NCBI GenBank assembly: GCA_028753945.1
Contig: JAPNXP010000012.1
Location: forward strand, 2,604,001 to 2,668,000
Direction of reading: 5' to 3'
Source of the DNA: Hexactinellida sp. DTS-2022
Lineage: Eukaryota; Porifera; Hexactinellida
Length of the DNA: 64,000 nucleotides
Positions 43,942 through 54,964 of the stretch are shown here, one piece after another (within the stretch, counting starts at the first letter, position 1; the number at the start of each line of letters is the position of its first letter). Position numbers and translations under genes: made by a program. Under the pieces are notes generated by a model. That model was not told the origin of the DNA and searched no databases. It saw nothing but the letters and a program-made list of their open reading frames with translations.

Positions 43942-44246
43942 ATAATAAAACTAATTAAGACGAACCAAATCGCTATGCATAAGGCGGAATTACTATGGTA
44001 ATTCACAAGAAAAGATATTCTAATTATACAATAAGGATTCATGTTCATAGACAAAACCATGAAAGGGTATGGGAAACAAATATGGATTTAATATTTGTAA
44101 TCATTTGATATTTCGAAATTGCTCTATAAAAATATAAACTGAGACTACCTTGTAGAAATTCTACATAATATATGGCTGAGTGCCGCCCCCTATCAAGTGC
44201 TGCCCGGGGAGTCCAAAACCCCCGCCCCCCCCTCGCTACAGCACTG

Positions 44247-45901
44247 CTCAAAAGTACCTCTCTATAATAACAACAGACCATATCATATTCCCGAATAAGT
44301 AATATACATTAGTCATAAGCGGTGCGCAAAACTCATCTCTAGAATAACCAATGTGCATATTTTTCTCCCGACTAAGAAATAAACATTAGTCATAAGCGGA
44401 GCGCAAAAGAACCTCTCTAGAATAACAACAATCCTTATTATGTTCCAACTAAGTAATATATTTATTCATAAATGGTGCGCAAAAGTACATCTCTATAATA
44501 ACAACAGTCCATATTATTTTCCCAACTAAGTAATATACTTACTCATAAACGGTGCGCAAAAGTGCCTCTCTATAATAACTACAGTGCATATTATGCTCTT
44601 CGACTAAGAATATACAATTATCATCAACGGTACGCAGAAGTACCTCTTTAGAATAACAACTATCCTTATTATGCTCCCGACTAATAAATATACGTCAGTT
44701 ATAAGCGGTGGACAAAAGTACCTCTCTATAATAACAACAGTCCATATTATGTTCCCAAAGAAGTAATATATTTACTCATAAATGGTATTCAAAAGTACCC
44801 TCTATAATAACAACAGTCTATATCATGTTCCCGACTAAGTAATATAAAAACTCATAAATGGTGCGCAAAACTCTTCTCTATTACAACAGTCCACATTATG
44901 TTCCCAACTAAGAAATATATTTACTCATATACTGTGCCCAAAGGTGGCTCACTATAATAAGAACTTTTCTTATTATGCTCCCCGTCAAGTAAATATACAT
45001 TTGTCATAAGCGGTGCACAAAAATACCTCTCTAGAATAACAACTGCTCTCATTTTGCGCCCGACTAAGAAGTATACATCAGTTATTAGAGGTGGGGGAAA
45101 TTACCACTCTATAATAACCACAGTCCATATTATGTTCCCAAATAAGTAATATATATACTCATAAACGGTGCACAACAGTCCATCTCTATAATAACAACAG
45201 TCCATATTAAGTTACAATAAGTAAGTGCGCAAAAATGCCTCACTATAATAACGACTGTGCTTATTTGCTCCCCGTCTAAGAAATATACATTAGTCACACG
45301 CGATGCTCAAAGGTACTTCTCTATAATAAAACAGACCATATTATGTTCCCAACGGAGTAATATATGTACTCATAAACGGTCCGAAAAGTACCTCTCTAGA
45401 ATAACAACTGCGCTTATTATCCTCCCGACTAAGCAATATAACTCAGTTATATGCGGTGGGAAAAAGTACCTCTCTATAATAACAACGGTCCATATTATGT
45501 TCCCAAAGAAGTAATATATTTACTCATAAATGGTACGCAAAAGTACCCTCTATAATAACAACAGTCTTTATCATGTTCCCACCGAAGTAATATAAAAACT
45601 CATAAATGGTGCGTAAAACTCCTCTCTATTACAACAGTCCACATTATGTTCCCAACTAAGAAATATATTTACTCATAAACTGTGCCCAAAGGTGGCTCAC
45701 TATAATAACAACTTTTCTTATTATGCTCCCAGTCAAAGAAATATACATTAGTTAGTCATAAGCGGTGCACAAAAGTACCTCTCTAGGATAACTACTGCTC
45801 TCATTTTGCTCCCGACTTAGAAGTGACATCAGTTATTAGCGGTGGGTAAAATTACCACTCTATAATGACCACAGTCCATATTATGTTCCCAAATATGTAA
45901 T
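44247..45901. repeat. 82-bp satellite, array A (about 20 units)
   Basis: Head-to-tail units of roughly 80-84 bp with the consensus words AAGTAATATATTTACTCATAA, GGTGCGCAAAAGTACCTC, TCTATAATAACAACAGTCC and ATATTATGTTCCC. Units differ by 10-20 per cent, and a higher-order alternation is suggested by near-identical pairs (44720-44960 and 45480-45720). The left border is a hAT end and the right border is a family B terminus. Non-coding. Confidence 0.92.
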
Positions 45902-45985
45902 ACGAGCCCTTGGGTCTCGGTCGCGTTGCGACAGATCGGTGCTACGCATCTCAAGTTAACAGCCGCTATGCGGCCTTACTCCTCA
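45902..45985 (-). mobile_element. HINE-like family B terminal fragment
   Basis: It begins ACGAGCCCTTGGGTCTCGG and runs through GGTGCTACGCATCTCAAG to GCGGCCTTACTCC. It matches the end of the full copy at 39752, with the rest missing, and directly abuts satellite array A. Confidence 0.8.
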
Positions 45986-46586
45986 CTAAACTTATTAAGT
46001 AATAATTATATTACAATATTTCTTTAGATTAAATCGCGGTTAACTTTGTATGTAACGATTTTAGAATAGATAAATCTGGAACTAATAATCATTTAATTAA
46101 AAAAAATTTTCTTAAGATAGTTTTGATCTGTTAGCTTTGGAATTTAGAATCGAGACAGTCATGGTAGCTCTTTTTCTCAAATAGCAACTATAATTTACAT
46201 TAACTCAACGATCTATGATAATTAGTTACTAAATATATCGGTTGAATTCTTCCTGTATGACTTTCGGGAATTATTTAGTTTGCTCAACTAAAATGTTGCT
46301 TAGCTTACAACGATATTTATCCCGAGATTTATAGTTTGTAAGGCACTGGAGATTCAATTGCTATTAATGGTATATGATATAATTTGAAACATTATATAAT
46401 AGAACATGCATACCACTTGAACCAAAACTATAATTATTTACACAATTGTACTTCCAATCCCCTGGAGGGTTTACACAGCAAAACTACTAAGAGTCTACTG
46501 CGAGCCACTCGTGTCACCAGGCACCTTCCCCCTTCGAGTGGCACCTATGGATATGGAAGTTGTTGCTCATTGATCTTTTGTTAGTA
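45986..46586. other. No gene seen
   Basis: AT-rich sequence; the short open frame at 46384-46584 has no recognisable domain and runs into the following tandem array. Confidence 0.4.
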
Positions 46587-47040
46587 GATATGAACTCCTT
46601 AGAGAGTGCTGCTGATTGTGTATTCGTTGATTTGATACCCCGTAGATAGGAACTCCTTAGAGAGTGCTGTTGATTGTGTATTCGTTGCCTCGATACCCCG
46701 TAGATAGGAACTCCTTAGAGAGTGCTGTTGATTGTGTATTCGTTGATTTGATACCCCGTAGATAGGAACTCCTTAGAGAGTGCTGTTGATTGTGTATTCG
46801 TTGATTTGATACCCCGTAGATAGGAACTCCTTAGAGAGTGATGTTAATTGTGTATTCGTTGATTTGATACCCCGTAGATAGGAACTCCTTAGAGAGTGAT
46901 GTTAATTGTGTATTCGTTGATTTGATACCCCGTAGATAGGAACTCCTTAGAGAGTGCTGTTGATTGTGTATTCGTTGATTTGATACCCCGTAGATAGGAA
47001 CTTAGTAGAGATTGCTGTTAATTGTGTTAGTTCTTTAGGA
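46587..47040. repeat. 58-bp tandem array, about 8 copies
   Basis: The unit begins GATAGGAACTCCTTAGAGAG and ends GATTTGATACCCCGTA. Copies are nearly identical apart from TTGATT/TTAATT and one CCTCGA variant, which suggests recent expansion. The same ACTCGATACCC...TAGATAG words reappear in the larger duplication at 47985-48440. Confidence 0.93.
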
Positions 47041-47454
47041 GATTTTGGCTGAATACAGATAGAAAGTTGGTTAGTAATTTATGTAAACAAATTATGTACC
47101 TGTTGAAGCCTTATCAGGCTCTATTAGTATTCCCTCTAATCTAAACCTTAAGATTATGCAAATTACACTACTGAGATCATTATTATTATTATTATTATGT
47201 TAATCTTATAATTATCTAAATGTTAATTATTACTATTTACACTAATCTCTTCTTCTTTTTCTTAAACTGCTGTTTTGGCTAAAAATAGGAAAAAGAAATA
47301 TGAAGAACCATAATAGTTACAATGACATAATGTAAATTACCTTGATCACCTTGTCCAAAACGTCCAGCATTCTAAATGCCAACTGCTGGTTAACTGTGGC
47401 GCCTCCTCTCCTGCCTCTATTCGGGTTTTTTTCTTTTTTTGTTTGGGTTGGTGT

Positions 47455-47620
47455 TGGTGGCAGGGGGGACAGTCTCGGTGGCAGGGGGACAGTCTCGGTG
47501 GCAGGGGGACAGTCTCGGTGGCAGGGGGTACAGTCTCGGTGGCAGGGGGACATTCTCGGTGGCAGGGGGGACAGTCTCGGTGGCAGGGGGGACAATCTCG
47601 GTAGCAAGGGGGCAGTGTCG
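47455..47620. repeat. 20-21-bp G-rich minisatellite
   Basis: About eight copies of GGTGGCAGGGGGACAGTCTC, differing mainly in G-run length. The Pro-Ser-Leu-rich open frames on both strands here are a by-product of the repeat, not genes. Confidence 0.93.
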
Positions 47621-47984
47621 TTGGAATTTTCACTTTCCGTTTCCATATTAAATAGTATTTCTCGAATTATATTACATTGTTTCAGATGAATATATTTATA
47701 TGTTTTAGATCCTTACACATAGCTTAGTTTGAATGAGAATTAGCGGCTAAGTTAAATTTAATTGACTATCTAGCTCCAGCAGTTGTAATTAAGTAGGAAT
47801 ACGTATATCTTATATCTAGGAATTACACAATTAATTTCAAGTAAATTACTTACCTTATTGTGAAATGGTCTTCAAATTGCAAAGATTGAAAAGTAGCTTG
47901 GTGATTTCAGTGTTCGGATTGAAAAGTTTTTGAAAATATTGAAAGGATTGAAAAGTTGGATTGAAAAAAATGAATGTTGCTGAT

Positions 47985-48440
47985 TGTCCTTTTTTTAACT
48001 CGATACCCAGTAGATAGTAGTAATTGTGACAGAGTGATTATTGCTTAGTGTTTACCTTCGTACAGTTCATTCTATTTTGTAAAACTGGGTAACAAATGTA
48101 TAAAATAATACACAATAATAATTACTAACCTTATTGTGAAATGTCCTGAATGTTGATAGACATGCTTATAGTTCTACTGGGTTACACAATTAGGATTTAT
48201 CTTTTGTTTCATGTTTCATTGTCCTTTTTTTAACTCGATATCCAGTGTGTAGTAGTTATTGGGACAGAGTGATTATTGCTTAGTATTTACCTTTGTACAG
48301 CTCATTATATTTTGTAAAACTGGGTAACAAATGTATCAAATAATACACAATAATAATTACTAACCTTATTGTGAAATGTCCTGAATGTTGATAGACTTGC
48401 TTATAGTTCTACTGGGATACACTATTAGGATTTATCTTTT
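47985..48440. repeat. Two tandem units of about 230 bp
   Basis: The words ACTCGATACCCAGT, GACAGAGTGATTATTGCTTAG, GTAAAACTGGGTAACAAATG and CCTGAATGTTGATAGAC occur twice, about 232 bp apart, with few differences. A shorter related piece lies at about 47850-47990. Confidence 0.85.
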
Positions 48441-48806
48441 TGTTTCGTGAATTTGATGAGTGGAAGGTATCGAGTGTAGGTATCGAGTGTTATGAAATTA
48501 TATGTGAAGTGTAATTATCCAAAAATTGCACAGATTTAATGGCTCTAAGTGGCTCTCGTGTAGATACCAAATATAATCAAGTATAACAGAGCCCACTGCA
48601 GCCAGAGCCATAAAATGATCAGATAAGTGATCATAAAGAGTAATTAAACTCCTGGCCAATAAAAAATGATGAGTATCAAAAACTTTGATTGAAATAATTT
48701 TATAAGTTATGAACTTTGAACTCATCAAGAAGGGCGCTAGTTCTGACCTTAGAGAGCCTGAACTGTAAGCAGCCGACGTAATATTCATCAATGCGATGAA
48801 ACATTA

Positions 48807-49544
48807 CTAAGCAAAAAAGAAGGAATCAAAATGTTCATTTCCTTCTAGACGGGTAAGTCTATGATGTAAAATACAGACTTTCTGTGCATTAAAAATCGGA
48901 TCACATTCAATAGGAGTGTCTAACTTGTTGTGTAAATAGTTAGGGATAATGTTCCAATTCATTGAGTTGACATGAGTACAGTCAACTGATAATATGTCAA
49001 TTCCAGCCAAGGCGGCTAACATATTAAGTTCATTATTTGTACCCCAAGCATTGGGTGCAGAAATAGCGTTAATATGTTCATGCAATTCCTGCTCACTGTG
49101 TATGCCAGATGTGCGCATAACATTGTAGTGATGCTGGGTACTGGTAATGAATGTATTAATCAGATTGTACTTTAATATCTCGAAAAAAATTTCAGTGCCA
49201 AATATAATATGAGATAGGGTACGGTACAAACAGTTACCATCTGGTGGAACATTATACACTGAAACAGTCTGACCAAAATATGTTGTCAGTTGTGCTTTAA
49301 GTGAGGTGTAATAATTGCTTACTGCACCTCGAGTCTCACGAATAGGTAAAAGTAGTATCTCGTGTAATCCAATACAATGCGCAATCTTCTGCCGCATTGG
49401 GATAGTAAGATTATTCAACGTACCATTGAGAAAAGTCTCTGACAAATCGAATGGATCTCGAATTATTGCATCAAATATACATTCACGATCTGATAGCGGT
49501 GATGCAATGTATTCAGCTATATCCATTTTGTCTATAACTTCCAA
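48807..49544 (-). CDS. OTU-type cysteine protease domain of the Helitron
   Basis: An intact 245-codon frame. Residues about 85-245 form the OTU fold: VYNVPPDGNCLYRTLSHI holds the catalytic D-x-x-N-C, AWGTNNELNMLAALAG is the central W-G-x-x-x-E-L block, and NEHFDSFF at the C-terminus supplies the catalytic His. It would act as a deubiquitinase-like protease; its role in Helitrons is unsettled. It follows the helicase on the same strand after a short gap and was probably part of one polyprotein-like transposase. It is distinct in sequence from the OTU domain of the 8.9-kb MULE. Confidence 0.82.
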   Translation of the reverse strand: MEVIDKMDIAEYIASPLSDRECIFDAIIRDPFDLSETFLNGTLNNLTIPMRQKIAHCIGLHEILLLPIRETRGAVSNYYTSLKAQLTTYFGQTVSVYNVPPDGNCLYRTLSHIIFGTEIFFEILKYNLINTFITSTQHHYNVMRTSGIHSEQELHEHINAISAPNAWGTNNELNMLAALAGIDILSVDCTHVNSMNWNIIPNYLHNKLDTPIECDPIFNAQKVCILHHRLTRLEGNEHFDSFFFA

Positions 49545-49667
49545 TGGGCTAATAGTACTGTCATTAAACTTATGAAGTTTAATGATTTTTCATTTGCCAT
49601 CAGATATATTTAGGACATACTCTCTCTTTGCAGGAGCAATAGCCTCAGGCAAAGGAGTCATTGTCAA

Positions 49668-51170
49668 TTAGGAACTTGGGAATGTTTCATTCAATAGAGA
49701 ACATACTTCATCTATGTCTTCTATGGGCTCAATATGAGAAGAGGATTTAAAAACTTCCCTATAGACTACATTTCTAATCCAAACTTCCCCAGATTTTGAT
49801 TTGTCAGTTCCACATACCATTATTATTAGTCCCAATGGATTTTTAACTCTACTCAATGCAACATTGAGTTGACTATGAATAAAATGGCTTCAGGGGATGG
49901 CAGATATAGACCAACGGTATCCAAACTCTGACCTTGCCCTTTGTTAATTGTGATACAATAGGCTAAGCGGATTGGAAACTGCCTCCTTCTGAGAATAAAT
50001 GGAAGTTCAGACTCAGAAGAAGTCAATATAATTCGTGGTATAAACACTCGCTTATGCTTGTTTGTACCAGTTGCGATCTCCGCGTCAATTACTCGGTTTG
50101 AGAATGCTCTAATAATCAACCGAGTACCATTACAAAGACCCTCATCGGGATCAAGGTTACGTAATAGAATTACAGTCGCAAACAATTTCAAGAATAGCCG
50201 ATGAGGAGGCATACCGTTAGGAGTGATGGAGTTTAAAAACTCATTTGGAAAATTTACTGCAGCAGAACCTTCTACAGAATCTGCGCTCAACAGAGTTATA
50301 CCATCACCAGGAAGCTGATGAATTACGTAATCTTTTATTAAATCAGCTGTATCATTTTTAGGACACAGTATAATTTTTTGACTTACATAATCACGATCAG
50401 CATAATTTACATTTATATTACCATAGACTGAAGTAACCAAGTCTATAATGGAATCACCTGGTACTACAAATTTGTTATTGATGTGAATCATTTGATTTTC
50501 ATCCTCAGGTTCAGTGCCTTCTACTCTTAATAAAAAGTTGGAAAATTTACTGACCTCAAGGGCATCTTGTGATAATAATGTTTGGAGGCGCATATTTATA
50601 GTTAACTTCATTACTTTAACATAACGCCAGAGATATGACCTGTTCAGACAGGAAGAGACCACTTCGGCTCTCGACCCATGCTTAACCACAGGGGTATCTG
50701 ACGGAAGTCGCCTCCAAAAATCATTACCTTGCCACCAAAGGAGAGATCACAGGAACATATATCCCTCAAACTGCGATCAACACACTCAGCTACATGCTTA
50801 TTTGACATGCACGCTTCCTCCCCCACCAAAAGTTTTGTACGCTTAATTAGCTGTGCCAAAGCACTCTGTTTCGAAATGTTACATACAGATAACTCATTGA
50901 TATCAATGGGAACTTTCAACCTAGAGTGGACAGTGCGCCCTCATGCGAGGAGGAGAGCGGCTATGCCACTGCTAGCTAACCCAAGGGCAATTTGACTCCT
51001 CGAGCGAACTTGAGCCAAAAGTATATTATAAAGGAATGTCTTCCCTGTGCCCCCGGGACCATCTACAAAGAATATTTTGGGATACTGCTCAGGATCATTT
51101 ACCGCTGCAATTATAGTGGTAAACACCCTAAGCTGATCAGAATTAAGAGAAGGAACATCATGAGCAACTA
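49668..51170 (-). pseudogene. Helitron PIF1-type helicase domain, frameshifted
   Basis: Walker A (FFVDGPGGTGKTFLYN, about 51078) is intact, followed by ALGLASSGIAALLL. The next segment (50919-50644) has KLLVGEEACMSN where a D-E-x-P/M Walker B is expected, so the first acidic residue appears changed to Gly, then SFGGKVMIFGGDFRQ. Segment 50689-49853 has LTINMRL, LLSADS, NGMPPHRL, ATVILLRNLDPDEGLCNGTR and YCITINKGQGQSLDTVGLYL (the C-terminal helicase motif). It ends in ALSRVKNPLGL (49856-49668). Frame breaks occur near 50940, 50660 and 49880. The helicase would unwind donor DNA during rolling-circle transposition. Confidence 0.86.
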
Positions 51171-51173
51171 TTG

Positions 51174-53000
51174 CTAGCGCTCATCAACGTTATAATATAA
51201 TTCTGGCTGAATAATAAGAGCCTCCTCGTATGGACTTCTGGTGTGAACGGGTATTGGCATCCCAGGGAAATCTGCTAGAGATTTACCCTGGTTTTGCAAA
51301 CGCTTATCAATATCCACTAATACGCCATTAAGTATGTGCTCATCGACCTCAATATTGGGCACAGATTTTCTAGCACGATGCAGAAAGTCATCAGAAAAAG
51401 CAAATTTATACTTTTCCCAAAGAGCCGCCGGATTACATGGTTCGTTATAGAGTAGAATGGTAACGAATAGATGACGTAACAGTGGAGGCATATGCCACGA
51501 AGCAGCCATATCCAAACACATATCATATTCGCTATCATCTTCCAGCAATCCGGGTGGCATGCGGCCTCCTTGAAGGTGCCACAGACAGTTCCGTCAGGAA
51601 GAGTACTAATAGCCTCAAAGCTGGTACAGCCAGTGACGTGATTCAACAGAATTCTCAAGTAGAACCGCTCTCCCTCAGTTGGATGAGCAGAAAACACTCG
51701 GCCAACCATCTTACCGTGCCCCTTAACTCGCGGCTTCCATTCTCGCTTAGTTTTATCCCATACAAAATATTCAGGAAAATCTAAGTAAGAAATTGCCCGA
51801 GCAGATGGAAATTTTTGGTTAGCTAGAAACCATCCTGTTAAAGTGGAATGTTTTTCTACACTTAATACATCCTCAATATCAGCGTCATCTCGAAAAACGA
51901 CAGATTGCTGATTTTCAAGATGAAGAGCTAACCTCATCACATGTGGCAGATTGGCATGGAGATCGTAAGCAAATATTCAATAGCAATCCTCGCATGCAGA
52001 TATATACCGAGCTTCCACATAATTCGATACTTCGTCTACCTGCCGGGGTTTATCAGTGTGATCACCCGACTGGAACTCGATAATGGCTCGATCATGGCGA
52101 GGTACTTAACTGCTCTAACTGTGCTGCAAATTTCAACGTTAATGTGAGCATTATACTTTAACAAAAGGTATGGGTTATATGGTACAACCCAGCGATTGTC
52201 TAGCTTCATGCCCGCTACCTCTACAGTACGGGAGTTATCTCTGCGCCGATACAATGGGTAACCATCCTTAGTGGTGGTAGTAACGTCAGAGAATTTCTTT
52301 GGGTATTGTTTAGCACATGAACCATTGCGCATACAAACAGCAGCCTTCTTTGCAGTACCACATGGGCCATGTAACATACAGCGCTTCACAATCTGATGCA
52401 ATCTCGGATTGAGATCAGGATCAGGAAGTTCAGCACACACAATCTTATCGTAATCAGAAGGGTCACGTGGTTTGCAATCATCAGCTAAGATCACCAATAT
52501 ATGAGCATGCGGAAGACCACGCTTCTGAAATTCAATTGTGTAGACGTGTGCAACGGTTTTACCAAGAACATGTTTCTTAAGAATGTCATTAGTAATTCCC
52601 TTAGCTTTTGTTTAAAAACACGAACAATTAAATCGGGACGATCAGTAGCCTTCTGGTTAGGCAAAAGACTACTCGTTATTTCGTCCCAAAGCGGATTACA
52701 TGTAAATGTAATGAATAAATCTGGCTTACCAAATTTCCGCACTATTGTCATTGCGTCCTGATAAAGTTGGAACATTTGCCTCAGAGAGTTGGTATAGCTC
52801 GAGGGTAGAATAATATTCCGTCCCAAATCAGTCGCATTAGTGTCTCCTTTGGAAACAGCATCAGCCAATCCACTATACAGATCCACTCGGATCTTCTGAT
52901 GATTGGTCTTAATGTAGTTGAGTGCGCTGCTGCTCAATCTTAGCGTACATGTCAACGATATACTGGTGGAATAGCCTTCCCGAGAGGTGCAGGTGGTTAG
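51174..53000 (-). pseudogene. Helitron Rep (HUH nuclease) and linker, Tyr motif deleted
   Basis: Reading leftward: RLFHQYIVDMYAKIEQQR (about 52970), then LNYIKTNHQKIRVDLYSGL, QLYQDAMTIVRKFGKPDLFITFTCNP (52790-52690), the HUH box GLPHAHILVIL (about 52500, in a shifted frame), CMLHGPCG, CMRNGSCAKQYPK and DNRWVVPYNPYLLLKYNAHINVE (52190-52130). Where the catalytic two-Tyr segment (usually KYLxKYxxKGHD) should follow AVKYL, the sequence jumps straight to HDRAIIEFQ in another frame, so about 20 bases including the catalytic tyrosines are missing near 52100. The linker continues as VDEVSNYVEARYISACED, ENQQSVVFRDDAD, WDKTKREWKPR and ERFYLRILLNHVTGCTSFE to 51174. Confidence 0.87.
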
Positions 53001-54964
53001 ATTTGTCCCCGGTTGAGCGAAACCCTTTTGAGCGATACCCAGTTTGGCGAACTAAGTTGAGCGAAACCTAATTGAGCGAAACCTAATTGGGCGAAACCTA
53101 ATTGAGCGAAACCTAATTGGGCGAAACTTAATTGGGCGAAACCGCATTAAACAATGCTATTATTCAATGAAACCTTAGTATTGAATAAGTCTAACTGAAC
53201 TATTTTTTATGCTTAGTGATGATAATGAAACACCTAAGGGATACCGTATCATACTTCATTTGTATAATTGAATTCACTGTAAATTCGTTGAATTCTATCT
53301 ATGAGGATATTTTCAACATGGCATCAAATTATGAGACTACAAAAAAGTGTCCAGCTATTGCTTTTGAAGGCTATTCCTACGATTTGATAAATTTGTGTCC
53401 AGTAACACAAAAAAACGATGGCGGTGTCGTACTAGGGACTGTAATGGATGTCTATATACTGCTAACAATATAGAAAATACTAATTTCAGACTTCAAATTT
53501 CTCATCGCGATCATTGCATTCCTGACCCAGAGGGAAAATGTATTGAAAAGGTGGTATCGGATCTAAAAAGCAAAGTTCGTACACAAGTAGTCCCGAACAC
53601 AGCGCTGTATGACGAATCAGCGGCCATGCTCTCTCAAACTTCGACGATTGCAACACGCTTTCCGAACTTCTGTCAGCTAGATTCTTCTCTTTATAGAGAG
53701 AGACTAAGTAATTTTCCTAAGCTTCCTACATCCATACTCGCTTTAGAACTGCCAAACTGTCTTTTACAAACAATTGCTGGTTCTAACTTCCATTTATATT
53801 CTTCTCCAACTAATGATATACTTATCTTCGGGACTGAAAGTAATGTTAATAAATTATCTATGAAATCACACTGGTGTGTAGATGGAACGTTTAAAAGTGT
53901 ACCTAGTTTATATATGCAACTTTTCAGTATTCATGTATTCGAAGGAGATAAACTTATTCCACTTATCTACTGTTTACTTACATCTAAACCACGTGTAATG
54001 TATTCAGAAGTTTTTCGCTATCTCAAGGATAAGGCAAGCAGTTTAAATGTGGTCTTATCGCCCACTCTGTTGACATGTGATTTCGAAGCTGCACTTATTG
54101 CTAGTATTAGAATAGAATTTCCAACAGCACATATCCGCGGGTGCTACTTCCATTTTACTCAAGCTATTTATCGACATGTACAGTCTCTAGGTTTATCTCA
54201 AGTCTATATTCATGATGAAAACAGCCGACTGGACATACGAAAGCTACTAGCTCTTGCATTCGTTCCAATAGTGCAGTTACATCTAATATTTGAGAACTTA
54301 AAAAGTCAATGCTCTTCTGAATTACAACAACTTTTTGAGTATTTTGAAAGACATTGGATTAATACAGTCGATCTTGCACTCTGGAACATGCATGTGGTAC
54401 AGCGGCGAACAAACAACAACCTCGAGGGATGGCATTTGCGTTTGAACCGAAGAGTTGGCAAGGCACACGCCTATATTTATGAATTCATTTCAAAACTAAT
54501 TCAGGAGCAAGGGGTGACAGAAACACTTTTAGCACAAATCGGTGCTGGAAATATCAGTGTACGATCAAAAAATACAAAATATAAGCAAATTAATGAGAAA
54601 ATAGAAATACTCACTAATTACTACAATTCTGAAAACATTAATGTCGATGAATTTCTTGTTGGAATAGCCCGGAATATATCCCAACCTACAAATATATCTC
54701 TATAATATTCTTCTTCCTTCCTAAGTACTTATTCCAGATAACTTATAATTCTATGATGTTGTTATCCTAATTAATCTATTAAATTTATCTTAATATCTGT
54801 ATTCAAATGAGTTTCGCTTAATTAGCTTCGCCCATTTGGAATTCGCTCAAATAATGTTCGCTTAACTGGGTTTCGCTAAACTGAGTTTCGCTAAACTGAG
54901 TCTCGCTCAAGTGAGTTTCGCTCAAATGAGAATGCTCAACCCAGTTTCGCTCAACTGGGTAAAC
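53001..54964 (+). mobile_element. FLYWCH-type MULE inserted in the Helitron, 1.96 kb
   Basis: Both ends are arrays of a short word. The left (53010-53145) has eight or so copies of TTGAGCGAAACCTAA or TTGGGCGAAACCTAA; the right (54808-54960) has the inverse. The outermost bases TTTGTCCCCGGTTGAGCG and, in reverse, TTTACCCAGTTGAGCG can be aligned. No 9-bp TSD is evident, and the Helitron is missing sequence at the junction, so a deletion may have accompanied or followed insertion. It encodes a nearly intact transposase. Confidence 0.85.
53318..54705 (+). pseudogene. MULE transposase with FLYWCH zinc finger, single frameshift
   Basis: It starts at ATG 53318 (MASNYETTKKCPAI). The FLYWCH finger spans FEGYSYDLINL, then RWRCRTRDCNGCLYT and ISHRDHC (C-x-x..C and H-x2-H), with one frame shift in the A-run near 53405-53415, where the two overlapping frames exchange. 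The transposase core is complete: HWCVDGTFKSVPSLYMQLF (first Asp, about 53880), LTCDFEAALIAS (second Asp, about 54080), IRGCYFHFTQAIYRHVQ (C-x2-H) and NNNLEGWHLRLNRRVG (catalytic Glu, about 54420). It ends at 54705. Apart from the A-run shift it could be functional; the shift might be an indel or a sequencing error. Confidence 0.9.

Larger units (their letters stand above)
39680..44246 (-). mobile_element. hAT element with transposase, 4.6 kb including nested insertions
   Basis: The ends are CAGTGGCGTAGCAAGGGAG and, in reverse, CAGTGCTGTAGCGAGGGGG, both followed by G/C-rich sequence with a GCCCGGGG block. It contains a minus-strand transposase (41385-43941), a family B repeat (39752-41110) and a MITE (41153-41349). 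The 8-bp flanks CATCGCAC (left) and CTCAAAAG (right) do not match. The left flank is ordinary sequence and the right flank is satellite, so one side has been rearranged since insertion. Confidence 0.8.

Noticed and set aside
44247..45901. Regular repeats considered as a CRISPR-like array
   Set aside because: Units are contiguous and diverged with no unique spacers, and the context is a eukaryotic genome; this is a satellite.
47317..47689. Pro- and Ser-rich open frames on both strands
   Set aside because: They are translations of the 20-21-bp minisatellite, open in several frames at once because the unit lacks stops.
53216..53473. Separate small gene upstream of the MULE transposase
   Set aside because: Its second half is the FLYWCH N-terminus, joined to the main frame by an A-run shift; it is the same gene.
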